Part shown: positions 1 to 6,832 of the stretch, in pieces
Layout: each line of letters starts with the position of its first letter
Position numbering within the stretch: position 1 is the first letter of the stretch
NCBI GenBank assembly: GCA_002841035.1
Contig: PHDR01000020.1
Location: forward strand, 1 to 15,547
From: Bacteroidetes bacterium HGW-Bacteroidetes-12
Lineage (GTDB): Bacteria; Bacteroidota; Bacteroidia; Flavobacteriales_E; Vicingaceae
Direction: 5' to 3'
Length of the DNA: 15,547 nt
Program-made: the position numbers and the translations under genes
The notes under the pieces: model-generated
Databases searched by the model: none
The model's input: the letters and a program-made list of their open reading frames with translations, nothing else
Told to the model about the DNA's origin: nothing

Positions 1-1468
1 TTTTTCTATTGCGATAAGTTCCAACAGCAATAACAGAAGGTAAACAAGTAAAGCTGCTCACAATGGTTTGTGCTGTATCTGGTAATTGGTAATGGATAAT
101 ATTTGGATAAATTGCAGCAGAAGGAAGGTTGGTTCTAACAATTTCAGAAGTTCTTAAAATTCCATTATTGGTACTCCAAACATCTAATTTTCCATTTCCG
201 GTAGTCATTAAACTAAATAAATAAGTGTTAGAATCAGGTTCTTGAACATGAATTTGAAGTAAGTATTTATCGCCTTGCAGTTCACCATAAGTATCAACTA
301 TTGCTAATGTATTACTACCATTTTTTATGGTATCAGAAACATTTCCTAATCTATTTTGAATGTTATCAAAAGGAGTTTGACCTCGTTTGGCAAAACTTCC
401 TGTTGGCAAGTTCATTCCAATGGAAAAATCTACATTATTTAAATCGGCAGTATCAGCCCAAATCTCATAAAATACAGCACCATAACCTAATAGCGAAGAT
501 GGATTGTATTTAAACCAAGTAAAAGTAGTGTCTGAAGTAACATTGTGTTGTAAATGAAAGGGCAAAGCTCCTGCATTTCCCGCAGCACAGATAAAAGCCC
601 TTCCTGGTTTAGCATTAACAATACTATCAATGATTACTGCCTGAGCATCAGTGCCATCGTGTGATCCACTATAATCTCCTAAACTAACATTGATAACACA
701 AGGCATTCCTAATGAATCAGACAAGTTATAAATATACTGTACGGCATCAACAATTACAGATCCATTGCTATTAAAGTCTATTCCAACAGCAATAATATTA
801 GCATCGGGAGCAACTCCTTTAAAATTGTTAACTGCTTTGCCGTTTCCAGCCGCAATACCTGTAACGTGCGAACCATGTCCTTTATAAAAAAATGGATCGT
901 GATGGGTTGATGTTCCTAAGTTTATGGCTGCAGAATCCCACATTGCTCCATAGCCAAAACTATTTCCATCAAAGGTTTTTGTTTGATCCCAAAGACCTAA
1001 AATCCGAGTATTTCCTAATGAATCTTGAAAATCGGGGTGGGTAATATCTATTCCAGTATCGATAAGTCCAAATAAAACACCTTTTCCTGTATATTTTTTT
1101 GTAAGTGGTGCTATTCCTAAATGAACAGGAATTACATTGTTTTGAATAAGAGCAGTGTCGTTTAATACTTGTAGATTAGGAGTTCTATATTCGATGTAAT
1201 CAATAAAATTATTTTTAGAAAAATCAATGATTGTATTAGCAGGAAGTTCAACTTTAATAAATCCTTTAGCTGATAAACCAGTTTTTCCGTTTAATCGCAA
1301 AACTTCACTTTTTATTTCAGCAACATTTCCTTTAACAAAAAAAGTAATTGTTGCGTTTTTGGAGCTATTCTTTTTAATAGCAACTTGCAAATCAAAATTA
1401 ATTTTTGAAACTTGTGCAAAGGAACTGAATGTGAAAAGAAAGAAAATTACAGTTGTTAAAAAACGCAT
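1..1468 (-). CDS. Secreted subtilisin-like serine protease (peptidase S8), 3' end outside window
   Basis: Reading the minus strand from ATG at 1468 gives 489 uninterrupted residues that run off the window. Residues 1-19 (MRFLTTVIFFLFTFSSFAQ) form a typical signal peptide, so the enzyme is exported. The S8 fold is shown by the catalytic Asp block LIDTGID (D137), the catalytic His block GHGSHVTG (H198) and the oxyanion-hole Asn block AAGNAG (N298). The nucleophile Ser is not reached, so activity cannot be confirmed. At least 190 residues separate N298 from the window edge without the Ser motif, against about 66 between the same landmarks in subtilisin. This points to a large inserted domain, as in the Csp-like subtilases of clostridia (inference). 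Residues 20-115 are probably a propeptide or N-terminal domain. A type IX secretion tail is common in such proteins but would lie outside. It diverges from the terC-like gene. Confidence 0.9.
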   Translation of the reverse strand, partial: MRFLTTVIFFLFTFSSFAQVSKINFDLQVAIKKNSSKNATITFFVKGNVAEIKSEVLRLNGKTGLSAKGFIKVELPANTIIDFSKNNFIDYIEYRTPNLQVLNDTALIQNNVIPVHLGIAPLTKKYTGKGVLFGLIDTGIDITHPDFQDSLGNTRILGLWDQTKTFDGNSFGYGAMWDSAAINLGTSTHHDPFFYKGHGSHVTGIAAGNGKAVNNFKGVAPDANIIAVGIDFNSNGSVIVDAVQYIYNLSDSLGMPCVINVSLGDYSGSHDGTDAQAVIIDSIVNAKPGRAFICAAGNAGALPFHLQHNVTSDTTFTWFKYNPSSLLGYGAVFYEIWADTADLNNVDFSIGMNLPTGSFAKRGQTPFDNIQNRLGNVSDTIKNGSNTLAIVDTYGELQGDKYLLQIHVQEPDSNTYLFSLMTTGNGKLDVWSTNNGILRTSEIVRTNLPSAAIYPNIIHYQLPDTAQTIVSSFTCLPSVIAVGTYRNRK

Positions 1469-1488
1469 CTTTTTTTATTTAAGTTCAG

Positions 1489-1496
1489 TAAAGTTA
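1489..1496 (-). promoter_or_regulatory. Weak candidate -7 element for the S8 protease gene
   Basis: The minus strand reads TAACTTTA, one base off the Bacteroidota -7 consensus TANNTTTG. It sits 20 bases before the ATG at 1468, the same spacing as the other candidate promoters in this window. No TTTG is seen at the -33 position. In AT-rich DNA this could be chance. Confidence 0.28.
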
Positions 1497-1511
1497 ATAA
1501 AAAAACTTATC

Positions 1512-1519
1512 TACTTTTG
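1512..1519 (+). promoter_or_regulatory. Candidate -7 promoter element of the terC-like gene
   Basis: TACTTTTG matches TANNTTTG, the -7 box of the Bacteroidota primary sigma factor, 29 bases before the ATG at 1549. No clear -33 TTTG is present. With the weak element at 1489-1496 it would form a compact divergent promoter region for the protease and the membrane protein. Confidence 0.5.
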
Positions 1520-1548
1520 TTTGCTAACTAAAAATTAAATAAATCAAC

Positions 1549-2250
1549 ATGGAAATTTTTTTAAGTATTGATACTTGGATTGCTTTATTAACACTTACTT
1601 TTTTAGAAATTGTATTAGGTATTGATAACATCATTTTTATTTCTATTGTTGCTGGAAAATTGCCTCTACATCAACAACGAAAAGCAAGATTATTAGGACT
1701 TTCATTAGCACTAATAGTTAGGATATTATTGCTTTTTGGAATTACTTGGCTCATAGGACTAACTCAACCAGTAATAGAAGTATATGATTTTAGTTTAAGT
1801 TGGAGAGATATAATTTTAATGCTAGGAGGGTTGTTTTTGATAGCAAAAAGCACTTCTGAAATTCATCATAAAGTAGAGGGGGATGAACACGCCACTGAAG
1901 TAAAAAAAGTTACCGCTTTTGGCAATGCCATTGTTCAAATTGTTTTGCTAGACATTATTTTTTCGTTCGATTCTATTTTAACAGCTGTGGGGTTGACCAA
2001 TGAAATTAAGTTAATGATTATTGCTGTGATTGTATCAATTATTGTAATGATGATTTTTGCAAAAGCGATAAGTAATTTCATAAATAAACAACCAACATTG
2101 CAAGTGTTGGCATTATCATTTTTGATTTTAATTGGTTTTATGTTAATTATTGAAGGGTTGCATTATCACGTTCCAAAAGGGTATATTTATTTTGCTGTTT
2201 TCTTTTCACTTATTGTAGAGATTATTAATATTAAGGTTAGAAAAAAATAG
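1549..2250 (+). CDS. TerC/Alx-family integral membrane protein
   Basis: This 233-residue protein has about seven hydrophobic membrane segments and belongs to the TerC family (TerC, Alx, YkoY, YjbE relatives). The family signatures are the acidic motif LEIVLGIDN in the first helix (E20, D26, N27) and its counterpart LLDIIFSFDS in the middle of the protein (D135, D141). These paired in-membrane acidic residues are thought to bind the metal. Characterised relatives export Mn2+ or help load metal onto secreted enzymes; a role in manganese handling is therefore likely but not shown here. A short polar loop at residues 105-115 is rich in His, Asp and Glu (HHKVEGDEH). I saw no yybP-ykoY type manganese riboswitch, since the leader from the candidate promoter is only about 20 bases. 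The TAG stop falls in the left arm of a long inverted repeat (2241-2261). Confidence 0.92.
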   Translation: MEIFLSIDTWIALLTLTFLEIVLGIDNIIFISIVAGKLPLHQQRKARLLGLSLALIVRILLLFGITWLIGLTQPVIEVYDFSLSWRDIILMLGGLFLIAKSTSEIHHKVEGDEHATEVKKVTAFGNAIVQIVLLDIIFSFDSILTAVGLTNEIKLMIIAVIVSIIVMMIFAKAISNFINKQPTLQVLALSFLILIGFMLIIEGLHYHVPKGYIYFAVFFSLIVEIINIKVRKK

Positions 2251-2428
2251 TTGCTACTCAGCCACCTATTTTTCTTCTCTTTGCTACAGATTACACAAAT
2301 TTTCACAGATTGTTCTTCGCAGATTTAATCTGTGAACACGAAGTCTCACGAAATACCATTTATCAATAAAAAAGAATGAGTAATCTGAGGCGTTTTATTT
2401 TTTTCTACTGAGTAGTAATTATTTTTTT
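2241..2428. repeat. Long nested inverted-repeat element (terC 3' end to DUF2235 leader)
   Basis: Arms at 2241-2261 and 2408-2428 are inverted copies matching at 19 of 21 bases. The two mismatches (2250/2419 and 2253/2416) would be G-U pairs in plus-strand RNA, so the whole arm could pair. A second stem lies inside (2283-2294 with 2380-2391, core CAGATTAC/GTAATCTG), and a third perfect 10-base stem at 2302-2311/2327-2336. The left arm includes the last two Lys codons and the stop codon of the terC-like gene. The right arm ends in a run of eight T, so it might also serve as a terminator. Its end motif CTGAGTAGTAAT recurs at 8218-8229. I infer a dispersed non-coding repeat; no target-site duplication or transposase is visible. 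Confidence 0.6.
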
Positions 2429-2465
2429 TGTATTTTTATTCCTTGATTTTAAAACATTTAACACA

Positions 2466-3488
2466 ATGAAACGAATAATAATATGTGCTGATGGCACTTG
2501 GAATAAACCCGAAGAAAATTTAGAAAAAGATTTTCCAACCAATGTATTGAAGTTTTCAAGAGCAATAAAACCTGTTGATGATAATGGTGTAGCTCAAACC
2601 GTATTCTATGATTGGGGGATAGGTTCTTATCATGATAAAATAGGTGGAGGAGGTTTTGGAGCAGGGTTGGACAAAAACATTATGGATGCTTATCGTTTTA
2701 TAGTACATAATTATGACGAAGGCGATGAGCTTTATTTTTTCGGATTTAGTAGAGGAGCTTACACGGTGAGGAGTTTAGCAGGGTTTATAAATAATTGCAG
2801 TATTTTAAAAAAACAACATGCCAATCATATTTACAAAGCTTTTGAATTATATAAAAACCCGAATGAAAAACCAGATAGTGATTTTTCAAAAAAATTTAGA
2901 AATACATTTGCTGTTACCCCTAAAACACCAGTTCATTTTGTAGGTGTTTGGGACACAGTAGGAGCATTGGGGTTGCCTACAAGCATTTTTGGTTTTATAA
3001 AAGAAAAAAATCTTTTCTATGACAACAAAATAGGCTCAATTATTAAAACTGCCCGACACGCCTTGTCTATTGATGAAATAAGAAAAGATTTTGAACCCGC
3101 CATTTGGAAACAAGATTTTGAAGAGAAAGTAGATTTAAAGCAGGTTTGGTTTGCAGGTGTTCATTCTGACGTGGGAGGAAGTTACCCTCCAGATAGAAAT
3201 AAACATACGTTGAGCGATATTCCTATGCTTTGGATGAAAAAAGAAGCAGAAAAACTGAATTTAGAATTTCAATCCCATATTTCAAATGTGAAAATTAGCC
3301 CGTTAGCAGAGCAGAACAATGAATATAAAAATCATTATAAACTTTTAGGAAAAAAGATTAGAAAAATAACACCAGATACTTTTATTCACAGAAGCGTTAA
3401 AGAGCGTTTTGATGGAAATAAAGATTATCGACCAAAAAACCTAGAGAATTATATAAATGAATACGGTTGGAAAAATTTAACGGATTAG
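2466..3488 (+). CDS. DUF2235 alpha/beta-hydrolase (Tle1-like phospholipase fold)
   Basis: This 340-residue protein has the DUF2235 signatures in order: CADGTWN at residues 7-13, the nucleophile elbow GFSRGA at 93-98 (S95), VGVWDTVGALG at 159-169 (D163) and WFAGVHSDVGGSYP at 228-241 (H233, D235). It ends with the family's typical HRSVKERF and YRPKNL blocks. S95 with an Asp and a His from these motifs would be the hydrolase triad (inference). The family includes the type VI secretion phospholipase effectors Tle1, but many members are single-domain housekeeping or fungal proteins of unknown substrate. There is no signal peptide, so it is probably cytoplasmic. No Vgr, PAAR, Hcp or immunity-like gene adjoins, so an effector role is not supported here. 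The 5' gap is taken up by the nested inverted repeat and no good TANNTTTG box was found. Confidence 0.88.
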   Translation: MKRIIICADGTWNKPEENLEKDFPTNVLKFSRAIKPVDDNGVAQTVFYDWGIGSYHDKIGGGGFGAGLDKNIMDAYRFIVHNYDEGDELYFFGFSRGAYTVRSLAGFINNCSILKKQHANHIYKAFELYKNPNEKPDSDFSKKFRNTFAVTPKTPVHFVGVWDTVGALGLPTSIFGFIKEKNLFYDNKIGSIIKTARHALSIDEIRKDFEPAIWKQDFEEKVDLKQVWFAGVHSDVGGSYPPDRNKHTLSDIPMLWMKKEAEKLNLEFQSHISNVKISPLAEQNNEYKNHYKLLGKKIRKITPDTFIHRSVKERFDGNKDYRPKNLENYINEYGWKNLTD

Positions 3489-3489
3489 T

Positions 3490-3624
3490 TAGAGTTTGTC
3501 CATAATGCCCACAATTCTCAATCTTCGGTTAGCAAAGGCTTCTGCAAAGTGTTGTTTTTTGCCAACTGTTGACTGAAGATTGAGGACTTGATTGCAAAAA
3601 GTTATACTTTAAAGACAAACTCTA
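3490..3624. repeat. Nested inverted-repeat element between convergent genes
   Basis: Outer arms 3490-3500 (TAGAGTTTGTC) and 3614-3624 are perfect 11-base inverted copies that lie just inside the two converging stop codons. An inner pair at 3517-3531 and 3570-3584 matches at 13 of 15 bases (core CTCAATCTTC/GAAGATTGAG). A further stem can form between GTTAGCAAA (3528-3536) and TTTGCCAAC (3558-3566). The block 3509-3562 is repeated at 8092-8145 with 46 of 54 bases identical. It fills almost the whole 147-base gap. Confidence 0.6.
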
Positions 3625-3637
3625 TTTAGAGTTTTTT
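3617..3637. terminator. Candidate bidirectional terminator hairpin
   Basis: AAACTCT-ATTT-AGAGTTT forms a 7-base stem with a 4-base loop. On the plus strand it runs into six T (3632-3637), the shape of an intrinsic terminator for the DUF2235 gene. On the minus strand it lies directly after the MFS stop codon. The stem is weak (two G-C pairs). Its left half is shared with the outer arm of the larger repeat, so the two pairings exclude one another. Confidence 0.42.
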
Positions 3638-4913
3638 AATCAGGTTGTTTCAGGGTTACTAATTTTTTATAATAAAACAACAAAGGAAAAAGAGATAATA
3701 AAATAAAAAATCCGCCAATAAAATAACTCCAAATAATATTGTTTTCGGTCGTGAAAAAGGACATTGCAAAAAGTGCAATAAAAGAAAACCTCAGAAAAAC
3801 ATTAATGGAGTGAAAAACGCTTCCTGTTCTGCCAATTAAATGATTAGGAATATGGTTAAATAAATAGGTAATTCTCAAAATTCGTGTGCCTGAGTTAGCA
3901 ATACCTAACAGAAAACAACTAAAAACTAACAAATAAGCACTTTTTGTAAATACCAAAACTTCCAACACAATAAAAGTAACTATCATTAAAATAATGATTG
4001 CTTTCACGGTGTTTGTTTTGCTGAAAATTCGATGAATACTAAGTCCTGCAATCAATGCACCTAACCCCTGAAGAATTTCTGCTGTAGCATATATAGACGC
4101 ATTTCCATTTAAATGATTGGAAATATAAATAGGAACTAATTGGTGTATATGAATTAATACGATTACAAAAATTGCAAAAGAGCCTATTCCAAATTGAAAT
4201 AACAAAGGATTTTCTTTAAGGTAAAGAATACCTGATTTCAGACGATTTAATATGTTGCCAGAATCTATTACTTTTTCAAAAATTGGTTGATATTTTATTA
4301 ATAAAATAAGAAAGAAAGCAATGAGGTAGGTAAGAGCATCTAATAAAAAAATCTCGTGCATTTTCCAAGGTTCAAAATGCAAAGAAATGAAGTTTTCTAA
4401 TCCAAATTTTGTTAAAAATTCAGCATTAATGCCTGTTATTAAAACAGCAGCAAATGCACCAGCTATAATACTGGTGGATTGTCCTTGAACTTCAATAAGC
4501 GAATTAATTTTTCGATAGTCTTTTTTTTCTGTGATTTCTTGCCCAAAAGCATACAACGTGGGGTAGTGAATGTTATAAACAAACATGGTGTAACAAAAAA
4601 CAGCTCCGATGCTAATTGTTGATAGTTCTCCATGATAAAAACCATAAAAAGAGATGCTTCCAATGAAAGAAAACCCAACAATGGAAAGAATAAGGAAAAT
4701 GTTTTTGCGAGAATATTTGTCAATTAAAGTGCCTACATATAAGCCCCAAAACAACGTAAGCATTGTGGTTATGGCATACATAACTCCAAAATCGGAACTT
4801 TGGTTTAGCACGTCTGCAAAATACCAAGGAATAGCCAACATACTTATGCCTTGAGCCACTCCAGAAACTGCATTTGCACTAAGCAATAAATAAAGTGCTT
4901 TTTTGTTTTTCAT
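3636..4913 (-). CDS. Major facilitator superfamily transporter (MFS_3-like efflux type)
   Basis: The 425-residue product is strongly hydrophobic, with about 12 membrane segments spread over its length. That is the usual size for an MFS permease. The loop after the second segment has the MFS motif-A pattern GTLIDKYSRK (residues 61-70). The N-terminus and overall pattern resemble the drug and siderophore exporters of the MFS_3 group (macrolide-efflux or EntS-like), so export is the best guess; the substrate cannot be read from sequence. Two loops are long: after about residue 130 (polar, lysine-rich) and between helices six and seven near 205-225. It reads away from recX, and the gap from its ATG to the recX ATG is only 33 bases, so the two share a promoter region. 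It converges on the DUF2235 gene. Confidence 0.88.
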   Translation of the reverse strand: MKNKKALYLLLSANAVSGVAQGISMLAIPWYFADVLNQSSDFGVMYAITTMLTLFWGLYVGTLIDKYSRKNIFLILSIVGFSFIGSISFYGFYHGELSTISIGAVFCYTMFVYNIHYPTLYAFGQEITEKKDYRKINSLIEVQGQSTSIIAGAFAAVLITGINAEFLTKFGLENFISLHFEPWKMHEIFLLDALTYLIAFFLILLIKYQPIFEKVIDSGNILNRLKSGILYLKENPLLFQFGIGSFAIFVIVLIHIHQLVPIYISNHLNGNASIYATAEILQGLGALIAGLSIHRIFSKTNTVKAIIILMIVTFIVLEVLVFTKSAYLLVFSCFLLGIANSGTRILRITYLFNHIPNHLIGRTGSVFHSINVFLRFSFIALFAMSFFTTENNIIWSYFIGGFFILLSLFPLLFYYKKLVTLKQPD

Positions 4914-4917
4914 TCCT

Positions 4918-4925
4918 TAATTTTG
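4918..4925 (+). promoter_or_regulatory. Candidate -7 promoter element of recX
   Basis: TAATTTTG matches TANNTTTG and lies 21 bases before the ATG at 4947. Transcription would start near 4932, inside the opposing -7 element of the MFS gene. The in-frame TTG at 4923 falls inside this box, which argues against using it as a start codon. No -33 TTTG at standard spacing is seen. Confidence 0.5.
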
Positions 4926-4930
4926 GAGGA

Positions 4931-4938
4931 CAAAAATA
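4931..4938 (-). promoter_or_regulatory. Candidate -7 promoter element of the MFS transporter gene
   Basis: On the minus strand this reads TATTTTTG, matching TANNTTTG, 17 bases before the MFS ATG at 4913. It faces the recX box 5 bases away, and the two boxes are inverted copies at 7 of 8 bases. Transcription would start near 4924, inside the recX box. Confidence 0.48.
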
Positions 4939-4946
4939 CTTTTTTT

Positions 4947-5417
4947 ATGGCTCAATTTTTTAGAAATATGTCTCCTGAAAGAGCATTGGAAAAAGCCAAA
5001 TGGTATTGTTCTTTCCAGGAAAGATGTAAAAACCATGTACAGAACAGACTAACAGCATGGAAAGTGGAGCAAAAGCATTTTGATGCTATTATTGAAACAC
5101 TAGAAAAAGAAGATTTTTTAAATGAAAAACGATTTACAGAAGCTTATGTTCGAGGGAAATTTTTGATAAAGAAATGGGGTAAAATAAAAATTACTAGCGA
5201 ATTATATCAACTTTCAATCGATAAAAGATTTATTAACGATGCCATTACAACTGAAATTGATGAGGGCGATTATTTAAAAACAATAAAAGAATTAATAGAA
5301 AAAAAAATTTTTTTACTTAAAGAAATAGACGAAACAAAAAAAAAGGAAAAGCTTTATAGGTACTTGCTCTCAAAAGGATATGAGTCCGAATTAATTTTTA
5401 AATTATTAGCATTATAA
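4947..5417 (+). CDS. recX: RecX family regulatory protein
   Basis: From ATG 4947 the product has 156 residues and shows the RecX pattern. There are three-helix repeats beginning with ALEKAKWYCSFQERC, then an LTAWKVEQKHFDAIIETLEKE-like helix pair. The conserved core FLNEKRFTEAYVRGKF follows, and the protein ends with YRYLLSKGYESELIFKLL. RecX binds RecA filaments and limits recombination and SOS induction. The frame stays open to a TTG at 4923, but that codon lies in the candidate -7 box. ATG 4947 is therefore preferred; ATG 4968 (MSPERALEKAK) is also possible because family similarity starts there. recA is not in the window, so recX stands apart from its partner here. It is transcribed divergently from the MFS gene. 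Confidence 0.9.
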   Translation: MAQFFRNMSPERALEKAKWYCSFQERCKNHVQNRLTAWKVEQKHFDAIIETLEKEDFLNEKRFTEAYVRGKFLIKKWGKIKITSELYQLSIDKRFINDAITTEIDEGDYLKTIKELIEKKIFLLKEIDETKKKEKLYRYLLSKGYESELIFKLLAL

Positions 5418-5506
5418 AACAATAGTCCCATTTTTTTTGTTAAAGACTTAGTTTTTAAAGAATAAAATTACATACTAAATAAAATCACATATCCAACCTT
5501 TATTTT

Positions 5507-5514
5507 TACCTTTG
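5507..5514 (+). promoter_or_regulatory. Candidate -7 promoter element of glyA
   Basis: TACCTTTG matches TANNTTTG and is 22 bases before the glyA ATG. The same octamer is used by the gene at 10835-11308. No -33 TTTG is evident. It probably drives glyA together with the fumarylacetoacetase gene. Confidence 0.55.
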
Positions 5515-5536
5515 TCGTTCATTAATTTAACCTAAA

Positions 5537-6805
5537 ATGAGCAACGACAAACAACTATTTGATTTAATAAAATTAGAAGCAAAACGCCAAAAAGAAGGTG
5601 CTGAATTGATTGCTTCAGAAAATTACGTGAGTAAAAATGTACTAAAAGCAATGGGCAGCATATTAACAAACAAATATGCAGAAGGCTTGCCTTTTAAACG
5701 CTATTATGGAGGTTGTGAAGTGGTAGATGAAATTGAACAATTAGCAATTGATAGAGCAAAAGCGTTGTTTAATGCTGCATGGGTAAATGTTCAGCCACAC
5801 TCTGGTTCTCAAGCAAATGCAGCCGTAATGTTAGGCATTTTAAATCCAGGAGATAAAATTTTAGGGTTCGATCTTTCGCATGGAGGACATTTAACTCACG
5901 GCTCTCCTGTAAACTTTTCAGGAAGATTGTACAAAACTAGCTTTTATGGTGTTAGCAAAGAAACAGGATGGGTTGATTATGATGCAATGGAAGTTGTTGC
6001 TCGAAAAGAAAAACCAAAATTAATTATTGCTGGAGCTTCTGCCTATTCAAGAGATTGGGATTATAAACGTATGCGAACATTGGCAGACGAAGTAGGAGCG
6101 TTACTATTGGCTGATATTTCTCATCCCGCAGGGTTAATTGCTAGAGGATTACTCAACGATCCTCTTCCATATTGCCACATTGTTACCACAACAACACATA
6201 AAACACTAAGAGGTCCAAGAGGCGGGATGATAATGATGGGGCAAGATTTTGAAAACCCTTTCGAAATAAAAACACCAAAAGGAGAAATTAAAATGATGTC
6301 TGCCATTTTAGATGGAGCCGTTTTTCCAGGCACACAAGGAGGACCATTAGAGCATGTAATAGCCGCAAAGGCAGTTGCTTTTAAGGAAGCATTGTCTGAT
6401 GAATACATGGATTACTGCGTACAGCTAATGAAAAATGCAAAAGTAATGGCAGATGAATTAACCAAAAAAGGCTATGGTGTAATTTCAGGAGGGACAGATA
6501 ACCATTGTATGTTAATTGATTTACGCTCAAAAAACATTACAGGAAAAGAAGCGGAAAACATCTTAGTAAAAGCAGATATAACCGTAAATAAAAACATGGT
6601 TCCTTTTGATGATAAATCTCCTTTTGTAACTTCTGGAATTAGAGTTGGAACAGCTGCAATTACTACCCGAGGAGTAAAAGAAAAGGAAATAATTAAAATT
6701 GTTGCTCTAATGGATGAAGTAATAACCAAAAGAGATGAGGTTACCATAGCATCAGTAAAAGAAAAAATAAATAAAATGATGGATGCATATCCTTTGTTTA
6801 ATTAG
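5537..6805 (+). CDS. glyA: Serine hydroxymethyltransferase
   Basis: The 422-residue enzyme interconverts serine and glycine with tetrahydrofolate, making 5,10-methylene-THF for one-carbon metabolism in the cytoplasm. Length and motifs fit bacterial GlyA. It has IASENYVS near residue 28, the conserved block KYAEGLPFKRYYGG with VVDEIE, QPHSGSQAN, and the pyridoxal-phosphate lysine in TTTTHKTLRGPRGG (K222). The C-terminal signature RVGTAAITTRG is present. One common GlyA position differs: TNKYAEGLPFKR has LPFK where many enzymes have YPGK, as is seen in some Bacteroidota. Its start is fixed by the family N-terminus and the -7 box 22 bases upstream. The fumarylacetoacetase gene follows after 27 bases with no promoter motif in between, so co-transcription is likely. 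Confidence 0.97.
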   Translation: MSNDKQLFDLIKLEAKRQKEGAELIASENYVSKNVLKAMGSILTNKYAEGLPFKRYYGGCEVVDEIEQLAIDRAKALFNAAWVNVQPHSGSQANAAVMLGILNPGDKILGFDLSHGGHLTHGSPVNFSGRLYKTSFYGVSKETGWVDYDAMEVVARKEKPKLIIAGASAYSRDWDYKRMRTLADEVGALLLADISHPAGLIARGLLNDPLPYCHIVTTTTHKTLRGPRGGMIMMGQDFENPFEIKTPKGEIKMMSAILDGAVFPGTQGGPLEHVIAAKAVAFKEALSDEYMDYCVQLMKNAKVMADELTKKGYGVISGGTDNHCMLIDLRSKNITGKEAENILVKADITVNKNMVPFDDKSPFVTSGIRVGTAAITTRGVKEKEIIKIVALMDEVITKRDEVTIASVKEKINKMMDAYPLFN

Positions 6806-6832
6806 TGTCTATTAAAAAAAAGAACAACAAAT

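Noticed and set aside
1227..1538. Plus-strand frame of 103 codons
   Set aside because: It is antisense to the well-supported start of the S8 protease and has no family pattern. The minus strand has the signal peptide and catalytic motifs.
2241..2428. Insertion sequence or retron-type RNA
   Set aside because: No transposase or reverse transcriptase gene is present, the loop is too short to code for one, and no target duplication is visible.
2466..4913. Toxin-immunity or defence pair made of the DUF2235 hydrolase and its neighbour
   Set aside because: The neighbour is a convergent MFS exporter with its own promoter, and no other defence or secretion genes occur.
4923..4946. TTG start eight codons upstream of ATG for recX
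   Set aside because: The TTG lies in the candidate -7 box TAATTTTG, the extra residues have no counterpart in RecX, and an ATG follows at 4947.
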